DNA from: Candidatus Sulfopaludibacter sp. SbA3
Lineage (GTDB): Bacteria > Acidobacteriota > Vicinamibacteria > Vicinamibacterales > UBA2999
DNA: 64,000 nt
NCBI GenBank assembly: GCA_945903265.1
Contig: CAMDNQ010000014.1
Coordinates: 1 to 64,000, forward strand
Direction: 5' to 3'
In this document: positions 31,696-40,363 of the stretch, piece by piece
Numbering within the stretch: position 1 is the stretch's first letter
Layout: every line of letters starts with the position of its first letter
The notes under the pieces: generated by a model
What the model saw: only the letters and a program-made list of their open reading frames with translations
Database searches by the model: none
Told to the model about the DNA's origin: nothing
Position numbers and translations under genes: made by a program

Positions 31696-31702
31696 TAGAG
31701 TA
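31696..31702. promoter_or_regulatory. Symmetric -10 element serving both strands
   Basis: TAGAGTA reads as a -10 box TAGAGT (31696-31701) on the plus strand and TACTCT (31702-31697) on the minus strand. Plus-strand start would be about 31708, ten bases before the tannase ATG and just at its GGAGG; minus-strand start would be 31690, the A of the hydrolase ATG. Confidence 0.5.
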
Positions 31703-31717
31703 TCGCGTGGAGGCAAT

Positions 31718-33277
31718 ATGACTCGATACATCGCGGCCGCGGCGGTCTGGATCCTGATGGGAACGCCACTGCCGGCTGCGGCGCAGGCGTCGTGCGAATC
31801 GCTGGCGAGCCTGGCGCTGCCCAACGCGAAAATTCTGTCGGCGCAGGTTGTCGCGGCTGGTGCATTCACCCCGGCGCAGGGCGGCGGCGGACGCGGCGGG
31901 CGTGGCGGCGCTCCAGCCGTCAACCCATACGCGAAGCTGCCGGAGTTCTGCCGCGTCGCGGCGGCGCTGACGCCCAGCAGCGATTCCGACATCCGCATCG
32001 AAGTCTGGCTCCCCGCGGCCGGATGGAACGGCAAGTTTCAGGCGGTCGGCAACGGCGGCCTGGCCGGCACGATCGCGTATCCCGCCATGGCGGGGGCGCT
32101 CGCGCAGGGCTACGCGACCGCGAGCACCGACACGGGCCACGTCGGCAACAACGCCGACTTCGCGATCGGCCATCCCGAGAAGATGGTCGATTTCAGTCAC
32201 CGCGCGATCCATGAAATGGCGGTGAAGGCAAAAGCGGTCATTCAGGCGACGTACGGAACCGCGCCGCGGCGCTCGTACTTCAACGGCTGCTCGCAGGGCG
32301 GACGTCAGGGCATCACGTCCGCGCAGCGGTATCCGGCAGACTTCGACGGCATCGTCGCGGGCGCGCCGGCGTGGGGCGGCATGCGTCTGTACGCCGGCCG
32401 CATGACGCTCAATCACACCGTGAACAAATCGCCGGACGCGGTGATTCCAGCCGCCAAGTACCCGGTCATTCACAAGGCGGTGATGAACGCCTGCGACGCG
32501 CGCGACGGCGTCACGGATGGCGTCATCGAGAATCCGACCGCGTGCCGCTTCGATCCGCAGGTGCTGGCGTGCAAGGGCGAGGATACGTCCGCGTGCCTGA
32601 CCGCCGGGCAGATCGCCTCCGCCCGCGCGATGCTGTCGCCGATCAAGCACCCGGTCACCGGCCAGACGGTGTACGACGGACACCTGTGGCCGGGAGCCGA
32701 GCTCGAATGGGATGTGCTGGGCGGGCCGCAGCCGAACGGAAATGTCGTCACGGTCTTCCGGAACCTGGTGATCAGGGACGCGAAGTGGGACCCCAAGGCG
32801 TTCAACCCGGCAACGGATATCGACACGGCCATGAAGTCCGAAGGGCATGAGTGGCTGCTCTCGGATAACCCGAACTTGAAGCCGTTCTTCGATCGCGGCG
32901 GAAAGCTGCTCATGTATCACGGCTGGGCGGATCCGCAGGTGCCGTCCCACACCGCGATGACCTACTACAACAACGTGCTCAAGACCGTCGGCCAGCCGGC
33001 AGCCAACTCGATGGCGCTCTTCATGGTGCCGGGCATGCTGCACTGCAACGGCGGATTGGGGACCGATACGTTCGACAAGGTGGGAACGCTCGAAGCCTGG
33101 GTCGAACGCGGCCAGAAGCCGGCGCGCATCGTCGCGTCGCACCTGACGGACGGGAAGGTCGACAAGACGCGCCCGCTTTGCCCGTTCGGTCAGGTTGCGA
33201 AATGGAACGGCAAGGGCGATACGAATGACGCCGCGAACTTTGCCTGCGTTGCCGAGACGATGACCCTGTCTAGGTAG
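31718..33277 (+). CDS. Tannase/feruloyl esterase family hydrolase
   Basis: A 519-residue exported esterase (PF07519) with signal peptide (YIAAAAVWILMGTPLPAAAQ). The nucleophile is S192 in NGCSQGGRQG, with C191 forming the disulfide partner of the C in GMLHCNGG, the CS-D-HC arrangement typical of the family. A calcium-site-like loop DARDGVTDGVIENPTAC is present. A glycine-rich stretch (residues 55-64) precedes the catalytic domain. It would release phenolic acids such as gallate or ferulate from plant esters, fitting the aromatic genes around it. GGAGG precedes the ATG. The end overlaps the convergent MFS gene by eight bases. Confidence 0.92.
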   Translation: MTRYIAAAAVWILMGTPLPAAAQASCESLASLALPNAKILSAQVVAAGAFTPAQGGGGRGGRGGAPAVNPYAKLPEFCRVAAALTPSSDSDIRIEVWLPAAGWNGKFQAVGNGGLAGTIAYPAMAGALAQGYATASTDTGHVGNNADFAIGHPEKMVDFSHRAIHEMAVKAKAVIQATYGTAPRRSYFNGCSQGGRQGITSAQRYPADFDGIVAGAPAWGGMRLYAGRMTLNHTVNKSPDAVIPAAKYPVIHKAVMNACDARDGVTDGVIENPTACRFDPQVLACKGEDTSACLTAGQIASARAMLSPIKHPVTGQTVYDGHLWPGAELEWDVLGGPQPNGNVVTVFRNLVIRDAKWDPKAFNPATDIDTAMKSEGHEWLLSDNPNLKPFFDRGGKLLMYHGWADPQVPSHTAMTYYNNVLKTVGQPAANSMALFMVPGMLHCNGGLGTDTFDKVGTLEAWVERGQKPARIVASHLTDGKVDKTRPLCPFGQVAKWNGKGDTNDAANFACVAETMTLSR

Positions 33278-34670
33278 CGATTTCCTCGAGACGCTTGTTG
33301 CGCGTTTCGACCATCCACGCGGCGGCCAGCGCTCCGATGACGCCGGCCGCCGCGAACATCAGGAACACCGCGCCGGTCCCGCCCGCGGCCACGAGATAGC
33401 CGACGAGCAGCGGCGCGGCCGCCGACGCCAGCCGCAGCCAGCAGGTGGCGGCGCCCGTCGCAATCGCGCGCATCCGGGTTGGGTAGATTTCTGGCGTGTA
33501 GAGATACAGCACCGCGTTGGCCGACCCCACGATCCCGTAACTGATCGTCACCAGCGCGATCACCGCGCCGACCGACCCCGACGCGAACGTCCCCAGCACC
33601 GCCAGCAGCAGCGCGCCCGCGACGAAACAGACGGTCATCCAGCGGCGGCGGCCCACGCGATCGATGACGAACGCGCAGACGAGCAGCAGGGCCACCTGCG
33701 CGATGTTGTTCAGTGTGCCCGCACGCAGCGACTCCTGGAGACTGAGGCCGTACACCCGGTTGTAGAGCGTCGGCATCCAGTTGTTCAGGCCGTTGGTGAT
33801 GAAGTACGCACAGGCCCAGAGCACCCAGACAGCCAGCGTACGCGCCCGGTATGCGGGTGACAGCAGCTCGAACCAGCGTGTCTGTGAACCACGAAGGTCA
33901 CGAGGAGTCTCCTTCGTGTCCTTCGTGGTTTCGGTGTTCATCCCCGCTGCGGCTTCCATTTCTTCGATGATGGCCTCTGCTTGTGCCAGTCGTCCACGTT
34001 GAATCAGCCACCGCGGCGACTCGCGCAGGCGGAGCAGCAGCACGGCGATCACCAGGCCGGGGATTCCGCCGATGAGGAACATCGACTGCCAGCCGAGCGT
34101 CGGCACGACGATCGCGCCAATCTGGCCGGTCATCATCAGGCCGATCGGAAAAATCATCTCGTAGAGCAGGAAGAACTTTCCGCGGCCATGTGCTTTCGAG
34201 AGCTCGTTGATATAGACGGCGGCTACCGGCATCTCGCCGCCGACGCCAATGCCCTGAATCAGCCGCAGGACGAGGAGCGCAGGGAAGTTCCCGGCGAGCG
34301 CACAGGCCACGCTCATCACCGACATCACGGCTGTGGCCCCGGCCGCGCTGCGGATGCGTCCGTACCGCTCGGCAAGCGCGCCGAAGATCAGCGCGCCGGC
34401 GAACTGTCCGAGATACCCGGCCGCGATCAGCCAGCCGATCTGGACCGGCGTGATCCCCCAGAGCCGCACCAGCACCGGCAGCACGAATGCCAGCGACAGG
34501 GCGTCGAACGCGTCGAAGAACGTGGCGCTGCCCATGATGAGGCGCGCGCGCAGGTGCCAGCGCGTGAATGGAATGCGCTCGAGCCGTGCGATCAGCGCCG
34601 CGCTGGAGACGGTCTCAGGCAGAGGGGACCTGCTCGTGGTCGAGGGGGACGTTCCACGCGTCGTAGCCAT
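33270..34670 (-). CDS. MFS transporter, aromatic acid/H+ symporter-like
   Basis: A 466-residue, 12-helix major-facilitator protein of the sugar/aromatic-acid type. Signatures: GALAERYGRIRSAAG after TM2, RLIQGIGVGGEMPVAAVYI in TM4, ESPRWLIQRGRLAQAEAI after TM6, DRVGRRRWMT after TM8 and YTPEIYPTRMRAIATG. Residues 246-264 (ETTKDTKETPRDLRGSQ) in the central cytoplasmic loop are encoded by a nonamer inverted repeat and are not family sequence. The ATG lies 56 bases inside the end of the upstream monooxygenase gene, so the two are probably coupled and the monooxygenase substrate is the likely cargo. Confidence 0.9.
   Translation of the reverse strand: MATTRGTSPSTTSRSPLPETVSSAALIARLERIPFTRWHLRARLIMGSATFFDAFDALSLAFVLPVLVRLWGITPVQIGWLIAAGYLGQFAGALIFGALAERYGRIRSAAGATAVMSVMSVACALAGNFPALLVLRLIQGIGVGGEMPVAAVYINELSKAHGRGKFFLLYEMIFPIGLMMTGQIGAIVVPTLGWQSMFLIGGIPGLVIAVLLLRLRESPRWLIQRGRLAQAEAIIEEMEAAAGMNTETTKDTKETPRDLRGSQTRWFELLSPAYRARTLAVWVLWACAYFITNGLNNWMPTLYNRVYGLSLQESLRAGTLNNIAQVALLLVCAFVIDRVGRRRWMTVCFVAGALLLAVLGTFASGSVGAVIALVTISYGIVGSANAVLYLYTPEIYPTRMRAIATGAATCWLRLASAAAPLLVGYLVAAGGTGAVFLMFAAAGVIGALAAAWMVETRNKRLEEIAT
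33887..33930 (-). repeat. Nonamer inverted repeat inside the MFS gene
   Basis: AACCACGAAGG (33887-33897) and CCTTCGTGGTT (33920-33930) are perfect inverted arms around degenerate nonamers. It is the same family as 14248-14318. Read on the minus strand it encodes the T-T-K-D-T-K type peptide in the loop between helices 6 and 7, without disturbing the frame. Confidence 0.85.
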
Positions 34671-35778
34671 ACAGCCACGACGTATCGTCGCTGCCGCCCT
34701 TCATCCAGGTGTTCGCGCTCGAAATGGCCTGGATGCGCGCGGTCCGGGGTTTGCGGTGCGCCTCGTAGCGTGCGAACGCCGCGCGATAGTCATCGCCCTC
34801 CACGTCGACGAGACACCGTGTGAGCACGGCGGCATCTTCCATCGCCGTGGCCGCGCCCTGCGCCATGTACGGCGTCATCGGATGACACGAGTCGCCGAGC
34901 AGAACGACGCGCCCCTGGCTCCATGACGGCAGCGGCTCGCGCTCGAGGATCGCCCATTTATGGCAGCTGGGGCAGCCTTCCACGACCGCGCGCACGTCCG
35001 GATGAAAGCCCTCGTACGCCGCGCGCAGCTCCTCCACGTCGCCGGTCGTCGACCACGACTCGCGCGTCAGCCACTCGGCCGGCTCGGGCACGCTTGTGAT
35101 CAGGTAAATCTCGCTGCGATCCGGTTTCGTGTAGTAGATGACGATGTGCCGATCGACGCCCCACCACTTGGTGCGGGACGGACCGACGTCAACGCCGCCC
35201 ATGCGCGCGGACGGAAAGATCCCGCGATAGGCGATGCGCCCCTTGTGAATGGGTTCGTCGGGCCCGACGATGAGGTCGCGGACGATGGAATGGACGCCGT
35301 CCGCGCCGATCACCAGATCCGCCTCCGCCTTCGTCCCGTCGTCAAAGGAGAGCGTGACGTGGGACCGGCTCTCGTCAAGGCCGACCAGCTTCTTGTGCAG
35401 AGCGATCGCGTCGGAGGGGACGGCCGCCAGCAGTGCCTCATGCAGATCCCCGCGGTGCATGCAGAGATACGGCGCGCCGAAGAGATCTTCCGGCATCGGC
35501 AGCTCACGAAGCACCTCGCCGGTATCCCACACGCGGTTCAGATGGGAGTACGGCTGAAAGGCGCTGTGCCGGACGCGCTCTTCGATGCCGATCTTCCGCA
35601 GGACCTTCATCGAGTTCGGCATCATCTGGATGCCGGCGCCCACACGCGCGAAACGGCTGGCCTGTTCGTAAATGCGAACGTCAAAGCCGGCCTGACGCAG
35701 CGTGGCGGCAACCGTGAGTCCGCCCAGTCCGGCGCCCACGATCGCGATCAGGGGTTTCCGTCGAGACATCGCTGGCAT
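34615..35778 (-). CDS. FAD-dependent monooxygenase, 6-hydroxynicotinate 3-monooxygenase (NicC)-like
   Basis: A 387-residue flavoprotein monooxygenase. It has the Rossmann GxGxxG (IVGAGLGGLTVAATLRQAGF), the DG motif (DLVIGADGVHSIVRD) and the GD motif (GRVVLLGDSCHPMTPYMAQG). Segments such as CMHRGDLHEALL, KWWGVDRHIVIYYTKPDR, AAYEGFHPDV and ANTWMKGGSDDTSWLYGYDAW resemble, from memory, Pseudomonas NicC, which decarboxylates and hydroxylates 6-hydroxynicotinate to 2,5-dihydroxypyridine. A salicylate-hydroxylase-type substrate is also possible. It overlaps the MFS gene at its end. Start at 35778; MSRRKPLIAIVG three codons in is an alternative. Confidence 0.85.
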   Translation of the reverse strand: MPAMSRRKPLIAIVGAGLGGLTVAATLRQAGFDVRIYEQASRFARVGAGIQMMPNSMKVLRKIGIEERVRHSAFQPYSHLNRVWDTGEVLRELPMPEDLFGAPYLCMHRGDLHEALLAAVPSDAIALHKKLVGLDESRSHVTLSFDDGTKAEADLVIGADGVHSIVRDLIVGPDEPIHKGRIAYRGIFPSARMGGVDVGPSRTKWWGVDRHIVIYYTKPDRSEIYLITSVPEPAEWLTRESWSTTGDVEELRAAYEGFHPDVRAVVEGCPSCHKWAILEREPLPSWSQGRVVLLGDSCHPMTPYMAQGAATAMEDAAVLTRCLVDVEGDDYRAAFARYEAHRKPRTARIQAISSANTWMKGGSDDTSWLYGYDAWNVPLDHEQVPSA

Positions 35779-36402
35779 GATACTTTTTACAAACGTGGGT
35801 GTGCAGGTGGAACCGGAGATCGGCGCGCTGATCGCGAGGCTTGACGCGGCCGTGGACCCTTCGACGATGCTCGGGGCAGGCGGAAGCGATCCCGAGGCCG
35901 TCGTTCACCGCGTGAAGGCCGCGTTGCAGGCGGCGCTGCGCGCGAACGACCTCGAGCTTCCGGCGCGGTTCCGGCGAACCCGGCCGGACACGTATGCGCG
36001 GCGGCTGCTGCACCGCGATCCCGAGGGCCGGTATACGGCGGTGGTGATGACGTGGGGAGCTGGCCAGGGCACGTCGCTCCACGATCATTCCGGTCTCTGG
36101 TGCGTCGACTGCGTCGTCGATGGCGAGATCGCGGTCACGCAGTACGACCTGATATCGGGCGACGGTGAAGGCGAGGGCGGTGCGTATGCCTTGCGCCGCA
36201 GACCTACGTGACCGCCTCGCGCGGCGAAGCCGGCTGTCTCATCCCGCCGTTCGAGTACCACACGCTCGCGAACGCCAGTCCCGGCCGCACATCCCTCACC
36301 CTGCACGTCTACGGCGGCGAGATGTCGCAGTGCCACGTCTTCGAGCCGGCGGGTGACGGTATGTTTCGGCGCGTCACCCACGACCTCTCCTACGACGAGT
36401 AA
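35777..36402 (+). pseudogene. Cysteine dioxygenase family gene with a one-base frameshift
   Basis: The first frame encodes MILFTNVGVQVEPEIGALIA through YTAVVMTWGAGQGTSLHDHSG (first two metal histidines) to YALRRR and stops at TGA 36209-36211. The second frame continues with PQTYVTASRGEAGCLIPPFE, then YHTLANASPG (third histidine) to the TAG-free end at TAA 36402. Adding one C in the CC at about 36196 (making CGC CCG CAG) joins the two halves into a normal 208-residue CDO-type protein. Without it the third iron ligand is lost. Either a recent pseudogene or a sequencing error in a short C run. Its start overlaps that of the divergent NicC-like gene. Confidence 0.8.
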
Positions 36403-36448
36403 TCCGCGAGGTTCCCGCCGCGGCCAGCGCGATGCCGTTCTGGCTGGG

Positions 36449-36454
36449 TATAAT
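36449..36454 (+). promoter_or_regulatory. -10 box TATAAT before the DUF5916 gene
   Basis: Perfect TATAAT with TGG upstream (TGGGTATAAT). Expected transcription start is about 36461, giving a 19-base leader before ATG 36480. No convincing -35 was found. It shows that the upstream in-frame ATG at 36432 is not the start. Confidence 0.6.
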
Positions 36455-36479
36455 TGCCCCTGCCCGCGCCCTTATCCCT

Positions 36480-38735
36480 ATGTTCCATAAAGGTTTCCCA
36501 GTTTTCCTGCTCGTGTCCCTGTGTGTGGTGTCAGCCGCGGCCGGGCAATCGCCTGGCCTCTCGGAATTGCCGTTCGAGATCGACGGTCCGCCGGCGCCGA
36601 CGCCTCCAGCGGTCTTCACGCGCGACGCCGAAGGGCGGACGACCATCCGCGCCACGCGGCTTGCGCAGCCGTTGCGGCTCGACGGTGCCCTCGATGAGTC
36701 GCTGTACACGGACGTGCAGGCGGTCGGTGGTTTCGTGCAGGTGGAGCCACGGCACGGAGACGCGGCCACCGAACAGACCGAGGTGTGGGTGTCGTTTGAC
36801 GACGAGAACTTCTACATCACCCTGCGCTGCTGGGACAGCGCGCCCGAACGGCGGGTCTCCACGGAACTTCGCCGCGATGTGACGAACTACATCAACGGCA
36901 ACGACATCGTGAACCTGTTCCTCGACCCGTTCTACGACCGGCGCAACGGGCTGTCGTTCACGTTGAACGCGATTGGCGCGCGCAACGACGGGCAGCAGAT
37001 CGGCAACCAGTACAACGCCGACTGGAACCCGATCTGGGACCACGCGGTCGGCCAGTTCGAGGGTGGCTGGACCATCGAGATGGCGCTGCCGTTCCGATCG
37101 CTGCGCTACCGTCCAGGCCGTGCGCAGATCTGGGGCCTCAACGTCCTGCGCGTCATCCGATGGAAGAACGAATTGTCGGTGATGTCGCAGGTGCCGCCCG
37201 GGCGCGCCATGAACAGCGCGCAGTACTCCCCCATGACTGCGACGATCGTCGGCATCGAGGCGCCCGTAGCGTCGTTCAATCTTGACGTGAAGCCCTTTGC
37301 GGTCTCGTCAGCCACCACGGACCGCGCTAACGCGATCTCGAACGACCTCGACGGCGACGCGGGCCTCGACGTGAAGTATGCGACGCAGAACATGGTTGCC
37401 GATTTCACGTATAACACCGACTTCGCGCAGGTCGAAGCCGACGAGCAGCAGGTCAACCTGACGCGTTTCAGTCTGTTCTTTCCGGAGAAGCGCGAGTTCT
37501 TCCTCGAGAACCGGGACACGTTTTCATTTGGCGGCGTGGGGAACCAGGGCGAGGTCCCGGTGATGTTCTACAGCCGCCGGATTGGCCTCGACGGCGGACG
37601 GCCCATACCGGTCCAGGGCGGCGGCCGATTGACGGGCCGGATCGGCAATTTCAACGTCGGCGTGCTGAGCATGCAGACCGACGACGTCCCGGCCACGGCG
37701 ACGCAGGGAACGAACTTCTCCGTGGTCCGCCTGAAGCGCGACATCTTCCGGCAGAGCAGCGTCGGCGCAATCGCCACGCGGCGGTCGGTTGGCGCGATCG
37801 GCGCGGGCGAAAATCTCTCGTACGGCGTCGACGGCACGTTCAATTTCTTCAACGATCTGGCGGTCAACACCTACTGGGCGCGGACGCAGAGTGATCGCCG
37901 TGCCCGTGGTGACGACGTCAGCTACCGCGCGCAACTCGATCTCCGCGGCGATCGCTATGGCGCGCAGCTCGAACGGATGTTGATCGGCCCGAACTTCAAT
38001 CCCGAGATGGGGTTCGTGCGCCGCGTCGACGCGAAGCGCACGCTTGCCGAGTTCCGGTTCAGCCCGAGGCCGCTGTCGATGGAGTCGGTGCGCCGCTTCT
38101 GGTGGCTGGGGAACGTCGATTATTACGAGAGCGCCGGGGGGCAGCTCGAATCCCGCGAGCAGAGCGGGGAGTTCGCGATCGAGTTTTCGAACGCCGACCG
38201 CTTCAGCCTCACGCTGACCGACGTGTACGAGTTCGTGCCGCGCCCGTTCCGGATCGGCGGCGGTGTCACGCTGCCGGTGGGCGGGTACGACTGGCAGAAC
38301 CTCCGCGTTGGGTACAACATCAGCCCGCAGCGCCGCGCGGCCTCGAACCTGGCGGTCGAGTACGGCACGTTTTACAACGGGCATCGCACAGCGTTCTCGG
38401 GAAGCCGCGGCCGGATCGCGCTGGGACCGCACTTCGCGATTGAGCCGAATTATTCGTGGAACCGCATCGAGCTCGCGCAGGGCGATTTCACCGCGCATCT
38501 CCTCGGGTCCCGGTTCGTGACGACCATCACGCCGCGCATGTTCGTCAGCGCGCTCATGCAGTACAACTCGAGCAATCACGCCGCCTCGGCGAACGTCAGA
38601 CTGCGGTGGGAGTATCGGCCCGGGAGCGAGTTGTTCGTCGTCTATAACGACGATCGGAACACGCTGGTCCGCGGATTCCCGCAGCTCTCCACGCGCGCGT
38701 TCGTCGTCAAGGTGAACCGCCTGCTTCGGTTCTAG
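36480..38735 (+). CDS. DUF5916 protein with N-terminal CBM9-like domain
   Basis: A 751-residue protein with signal peptide (FPVFLLVSLCVVSAAAGQS). Residues about 45-235 are a carbohydrate-binding family 9-like domain (ATRLAQPLRLDGALDESLY, VWVSFDDENFYITLRCWD, GGWTIEMALPFRSLRY). Residues about 255-751 are DUF5916, with EKREFFLENRDTFSFG and many amphipathic strands ending LLRF, the pattern of an outer-membrane barrel. Such proteins are frequent in Acidobacteriota and Bacteroidota and are thought to act in surface carbohydrate binding or uptake, without proof. The TAG stop shares a CTAG with the convergent gene's stop. Confidence 0.87.
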   Translation: MFHKGFPVFLLVSLCVVSAAAGQSPGLSELPFEIDGPPAPTPPAVFTRDAEGRTTIRATRLAQPLRLDGALDESLYTDVQAVGGFVQVEPRHGDAATEQTEVWVSFDDENFYITLRCWDSAPERRVSTELRRDVTNYINGNDIVNLFLDPFYDRRNGLSFTLNAIGARNDGQQIGNQYNADWNPIWDHAVGQFEGGWTIEMALPFRSLRYRPGRAQIWGLNVLRVIRWKNELSVMSQVPPGRAMNSAQYSPMTATIVGIEAPVASFNLDVKPFAVSSATTDRANAISNDLDGDAGLDVKYATQNMVADFTYNTDFAQVEADEQQVNLTRFSLFFPEKREFFLENRDTFSFGGVGNQGEVPVMFYSRRIGLDGGRPIPVQGGGRLTGRIGNFNVGVLSMQTDDVPATATQGTNFSVVRLKRDIFRQSSVGAIATRRSVGAIGAGENLSYGVDGTFNFFNDLAVNTYWARTQSDRRARGDDVSYRAQLDLRGDRYGAQLERMLIGPNFNPEMGFVRRVDAKRTLAEFRFSPRPLSMESVRRFWWLGNVDYYESAGGQLESREQSGEFAIEFSNADRFSLTLTDVYEFVPRPFRIGGGVTLPVGGYDWQNLRVGYNISPQRRAASNLAVEYGTFYNGHRTAFSGSRGRIALGPHFAIEPNYSWNRIELAQGDFTAHLLGSRFVTTITPRMFVSALMQYNSSNHAASANVRLRWEYRPGSELFVVYNDDRNTLVRGFPQLSTRAFVVKVNRLLRF

Positions 38736-39130
38736 TCGACCGTCTCGCCGGCTTTATCGCCCCACGAGAAACCGTCGGACGCTCGCTTCAGCGTGAGCAT
38801 GCGGACGCGGCGGTCGGCCGGGTTCCGTCCGGGGTTGCCCAGAATCCACACCACGTCGCCGACTTTCAGCGTGTCGCGGCTGACGCCCTGACCTCCGAGC
38901 TGGCCGGCGGCGCCCCATTCAACCGACCATCGCTGTTCCTGGCCCTTCGCGTCGGGCACCATCACATGCACGAAGGAATGCGGGTTCCGGAACTGGAACT
39001 GGATCAGCTTGCCCTCGACCGTCACCATCTTGCTTTCGTCGTAGGTCGCGGCAAATGAGTGATGGGCGTGAATGCCAGCGGCCGAGGCCGCAATGGCAAG
39101 TGCGAGCGCGACGAAAACCCTCGAGTTCAT
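38732..39130 (-). CDS. DUF6152 family exported protein (copy 2)
   Basis: A 132-residue protein with signal peptide (VFVALALAIAASAAGIHA), mature start HHSFAATYDESKMVTVEGKL, then FQFRNPHSFVHVMVPDAKGQ and VGDVVWILGNPGRNP. It is a paralogue of the product at 12588-12965. A GGAGGCAGGA ribosome site lies before the ATG. Convergent with DUF5916 (stops share CTAG) and divergent from the amidohydrolase at 39170. Function unknown. Confidence 0.87.
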   Translation of the reverse strand: MNSRVFVALALAIAASAAGIHAHHSFAATYDESKMVTVEGKLIQFQFRNPHSFVHVMVPDAKGQEQRWSVEWGAAGQLGGQGVSRDTLKVGDVVWILGNPGRNPADRRVRMLTLKRASDGFSWGDKAGETVD

Positions 39131-39169
39131 TCCTGCCTCCGGACGATTTGCAGGATAATCCCACCTCTG

Positions 39170-40363
39170 ATGCGTATGCAACGAGTCATTCTCCTCGTCG
39201 TCCTCCTCCTGGCTGGCATCGCGGCGGATACCGCGGCGCAGGACCTCGTCATCACCAACGCGCGAATTATCGTCGGCACCGGCCAGGTGATCGATCGCGG
39301 ATCGGTCGTCGTCCGGGGCGGCCGGATCGCGTCGGTCGGAGCGGCTGCGGCCCCCGCCGGCGCCACCACAATCGATGCGCGCGGCATGACGGTGATGCCC
39401 GGCTTCATCGATGCGCATCGCCACATCATTCAGGGAAACGCCGATGAGTGGTTCGCGACTCAGGCGGCCGCGCGCATGCAGGAGTTTCTCGAGGCGGGGT
39501 ACACCACGCTCATGTCCGGCGGCGGCCCCGTGCCGGGTATCGTGCAGCTGAAGGAGCGTGTCGACAGAGGCGAGCTGAAGGGGCCGCGCATCATCACCTC
39601 GGGCCGGGCCGATCCCGCGAATTTCAAAACGCCCGCGGCCGCCCGTGCGCAGGTGCAGGCGCTCGCGAAGGCGCGCGTCGAGATCATCAAGGCGGCCATC
39701 AGCCCGGCGGCGGAGGCGTGGGAAACCGAGGTGCTCGCGGCGATCGTGGACGAAGGCAGCAAGCACAAGCTGGACGTGATGGTCCACGCGGTCAGCCCGA
39801 AGGCCACGGTCGCTGCGGTGAAGGCCGGGGCACAGAAGCTGGTGCACACCCCGCATTTCGGATGGCTGACGGACGCTGAGGCGCGCATGATCCGCGACGC
39901 AGGCGTCGAGGTGCTGTCCTGTGCCGGGTTCGGCGTGCCGGTGTTCGGGGTGTTCAATCAGAACAACGTGCCGACGTTCCGTGACGGCAAGCCATGGCCC
40001 GACGCAATCCTCGACGGCCAGGGCCGAGGGCGCGAAGCGGGAGAGAAGATCGTCAACGCGCGCACGCTCTGGGATGCCGGCGTGACCTACGGGTTCGGCA
40101 CCGATACCGGCTATCACCCGCGCGAGGGGCTCGCCCACGAGCTCCGCACGCTCAACGTGATGTTCTCCCCGCAGGATCTCATCAGGCTCATGGGGCCGAG
40201 CACGGCCGCGTTCATCGAGAAGAGCGCGGAGCTCGGGACACTCGAAGCCGGCAAGTTCGCCGACATCGTGATGCTCGAGGGCAACCCGCTCGAGGGGTAC
40301 TGGCATCTGCTGAATCCGAAGGTCGTCATCAAGGGCGGCGTGGTCATGGTGGACAAACGGTGA
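39170..40363 (+). CDS. Exported amidohydrolase (imidazolonepropionase/prolidase-like)
   Basis: A 397-residue amidohydrolase-1 family protein with signal peptide (RVILLVVLLLAGIAADTAAQ). Metal-site features: FIDAHRHIIQG (HxH), EIIKAAISP with the lysine expected to be carboxylated, MVHAVSP, VHTPHFG and GFGTDTGYHPREG with the conserved aspartate. The C-terminus (LEAGKFADIVMLEGNPLE) closes the beta-sandwich. Probably hydrolyses cyclic amides or peptides in the periplasm. GATAAT at 39154-39159 may be its -10 box, leaving a leader of about four bases. It overlaps the next gene (GTGA). Confidence 0.87.
   Translation: MRMQRVILLVVLLLAGIAADTAAQDLVITNARIIVGTGQVIDRGSVVVRGGRIASVGAAAAPAGATTIDARGMTVMPGFIDAHRHIIQGNADEWFATQAAARMQEFLEAGYTTLMSGGGPVPGIVQLKERVDRGELKGPRIITSGRADPANFKTPAAARAQVQALAKARVEIIKAAISPAAEAWETEVLAAIVDEGSKHKLDVMVHAVSPKATVAAVKAGAQKLVHTPHFGWLTDAEARMIRDAGVEVLSCAGFGVPVFGVFNQNNVPTFRDGKPWPDAILDGQGRGREAGEKIVNARTLWDAGVTYGFGTDTGYHPREGLAHELRTLNVMFSPQDLIRLMGPSTAAFIEKSAELGTLEAGKFADIVMLEGNPLEGYWHLLNPKVVIKGGVVMVDKR

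Noticed and set aside
36432-36479. Start of the DUF5916 gene at ATG 36432
   Set aside because: A TATAAT box lies within this stretch and the signal peptide begins properly at ATG 36480.
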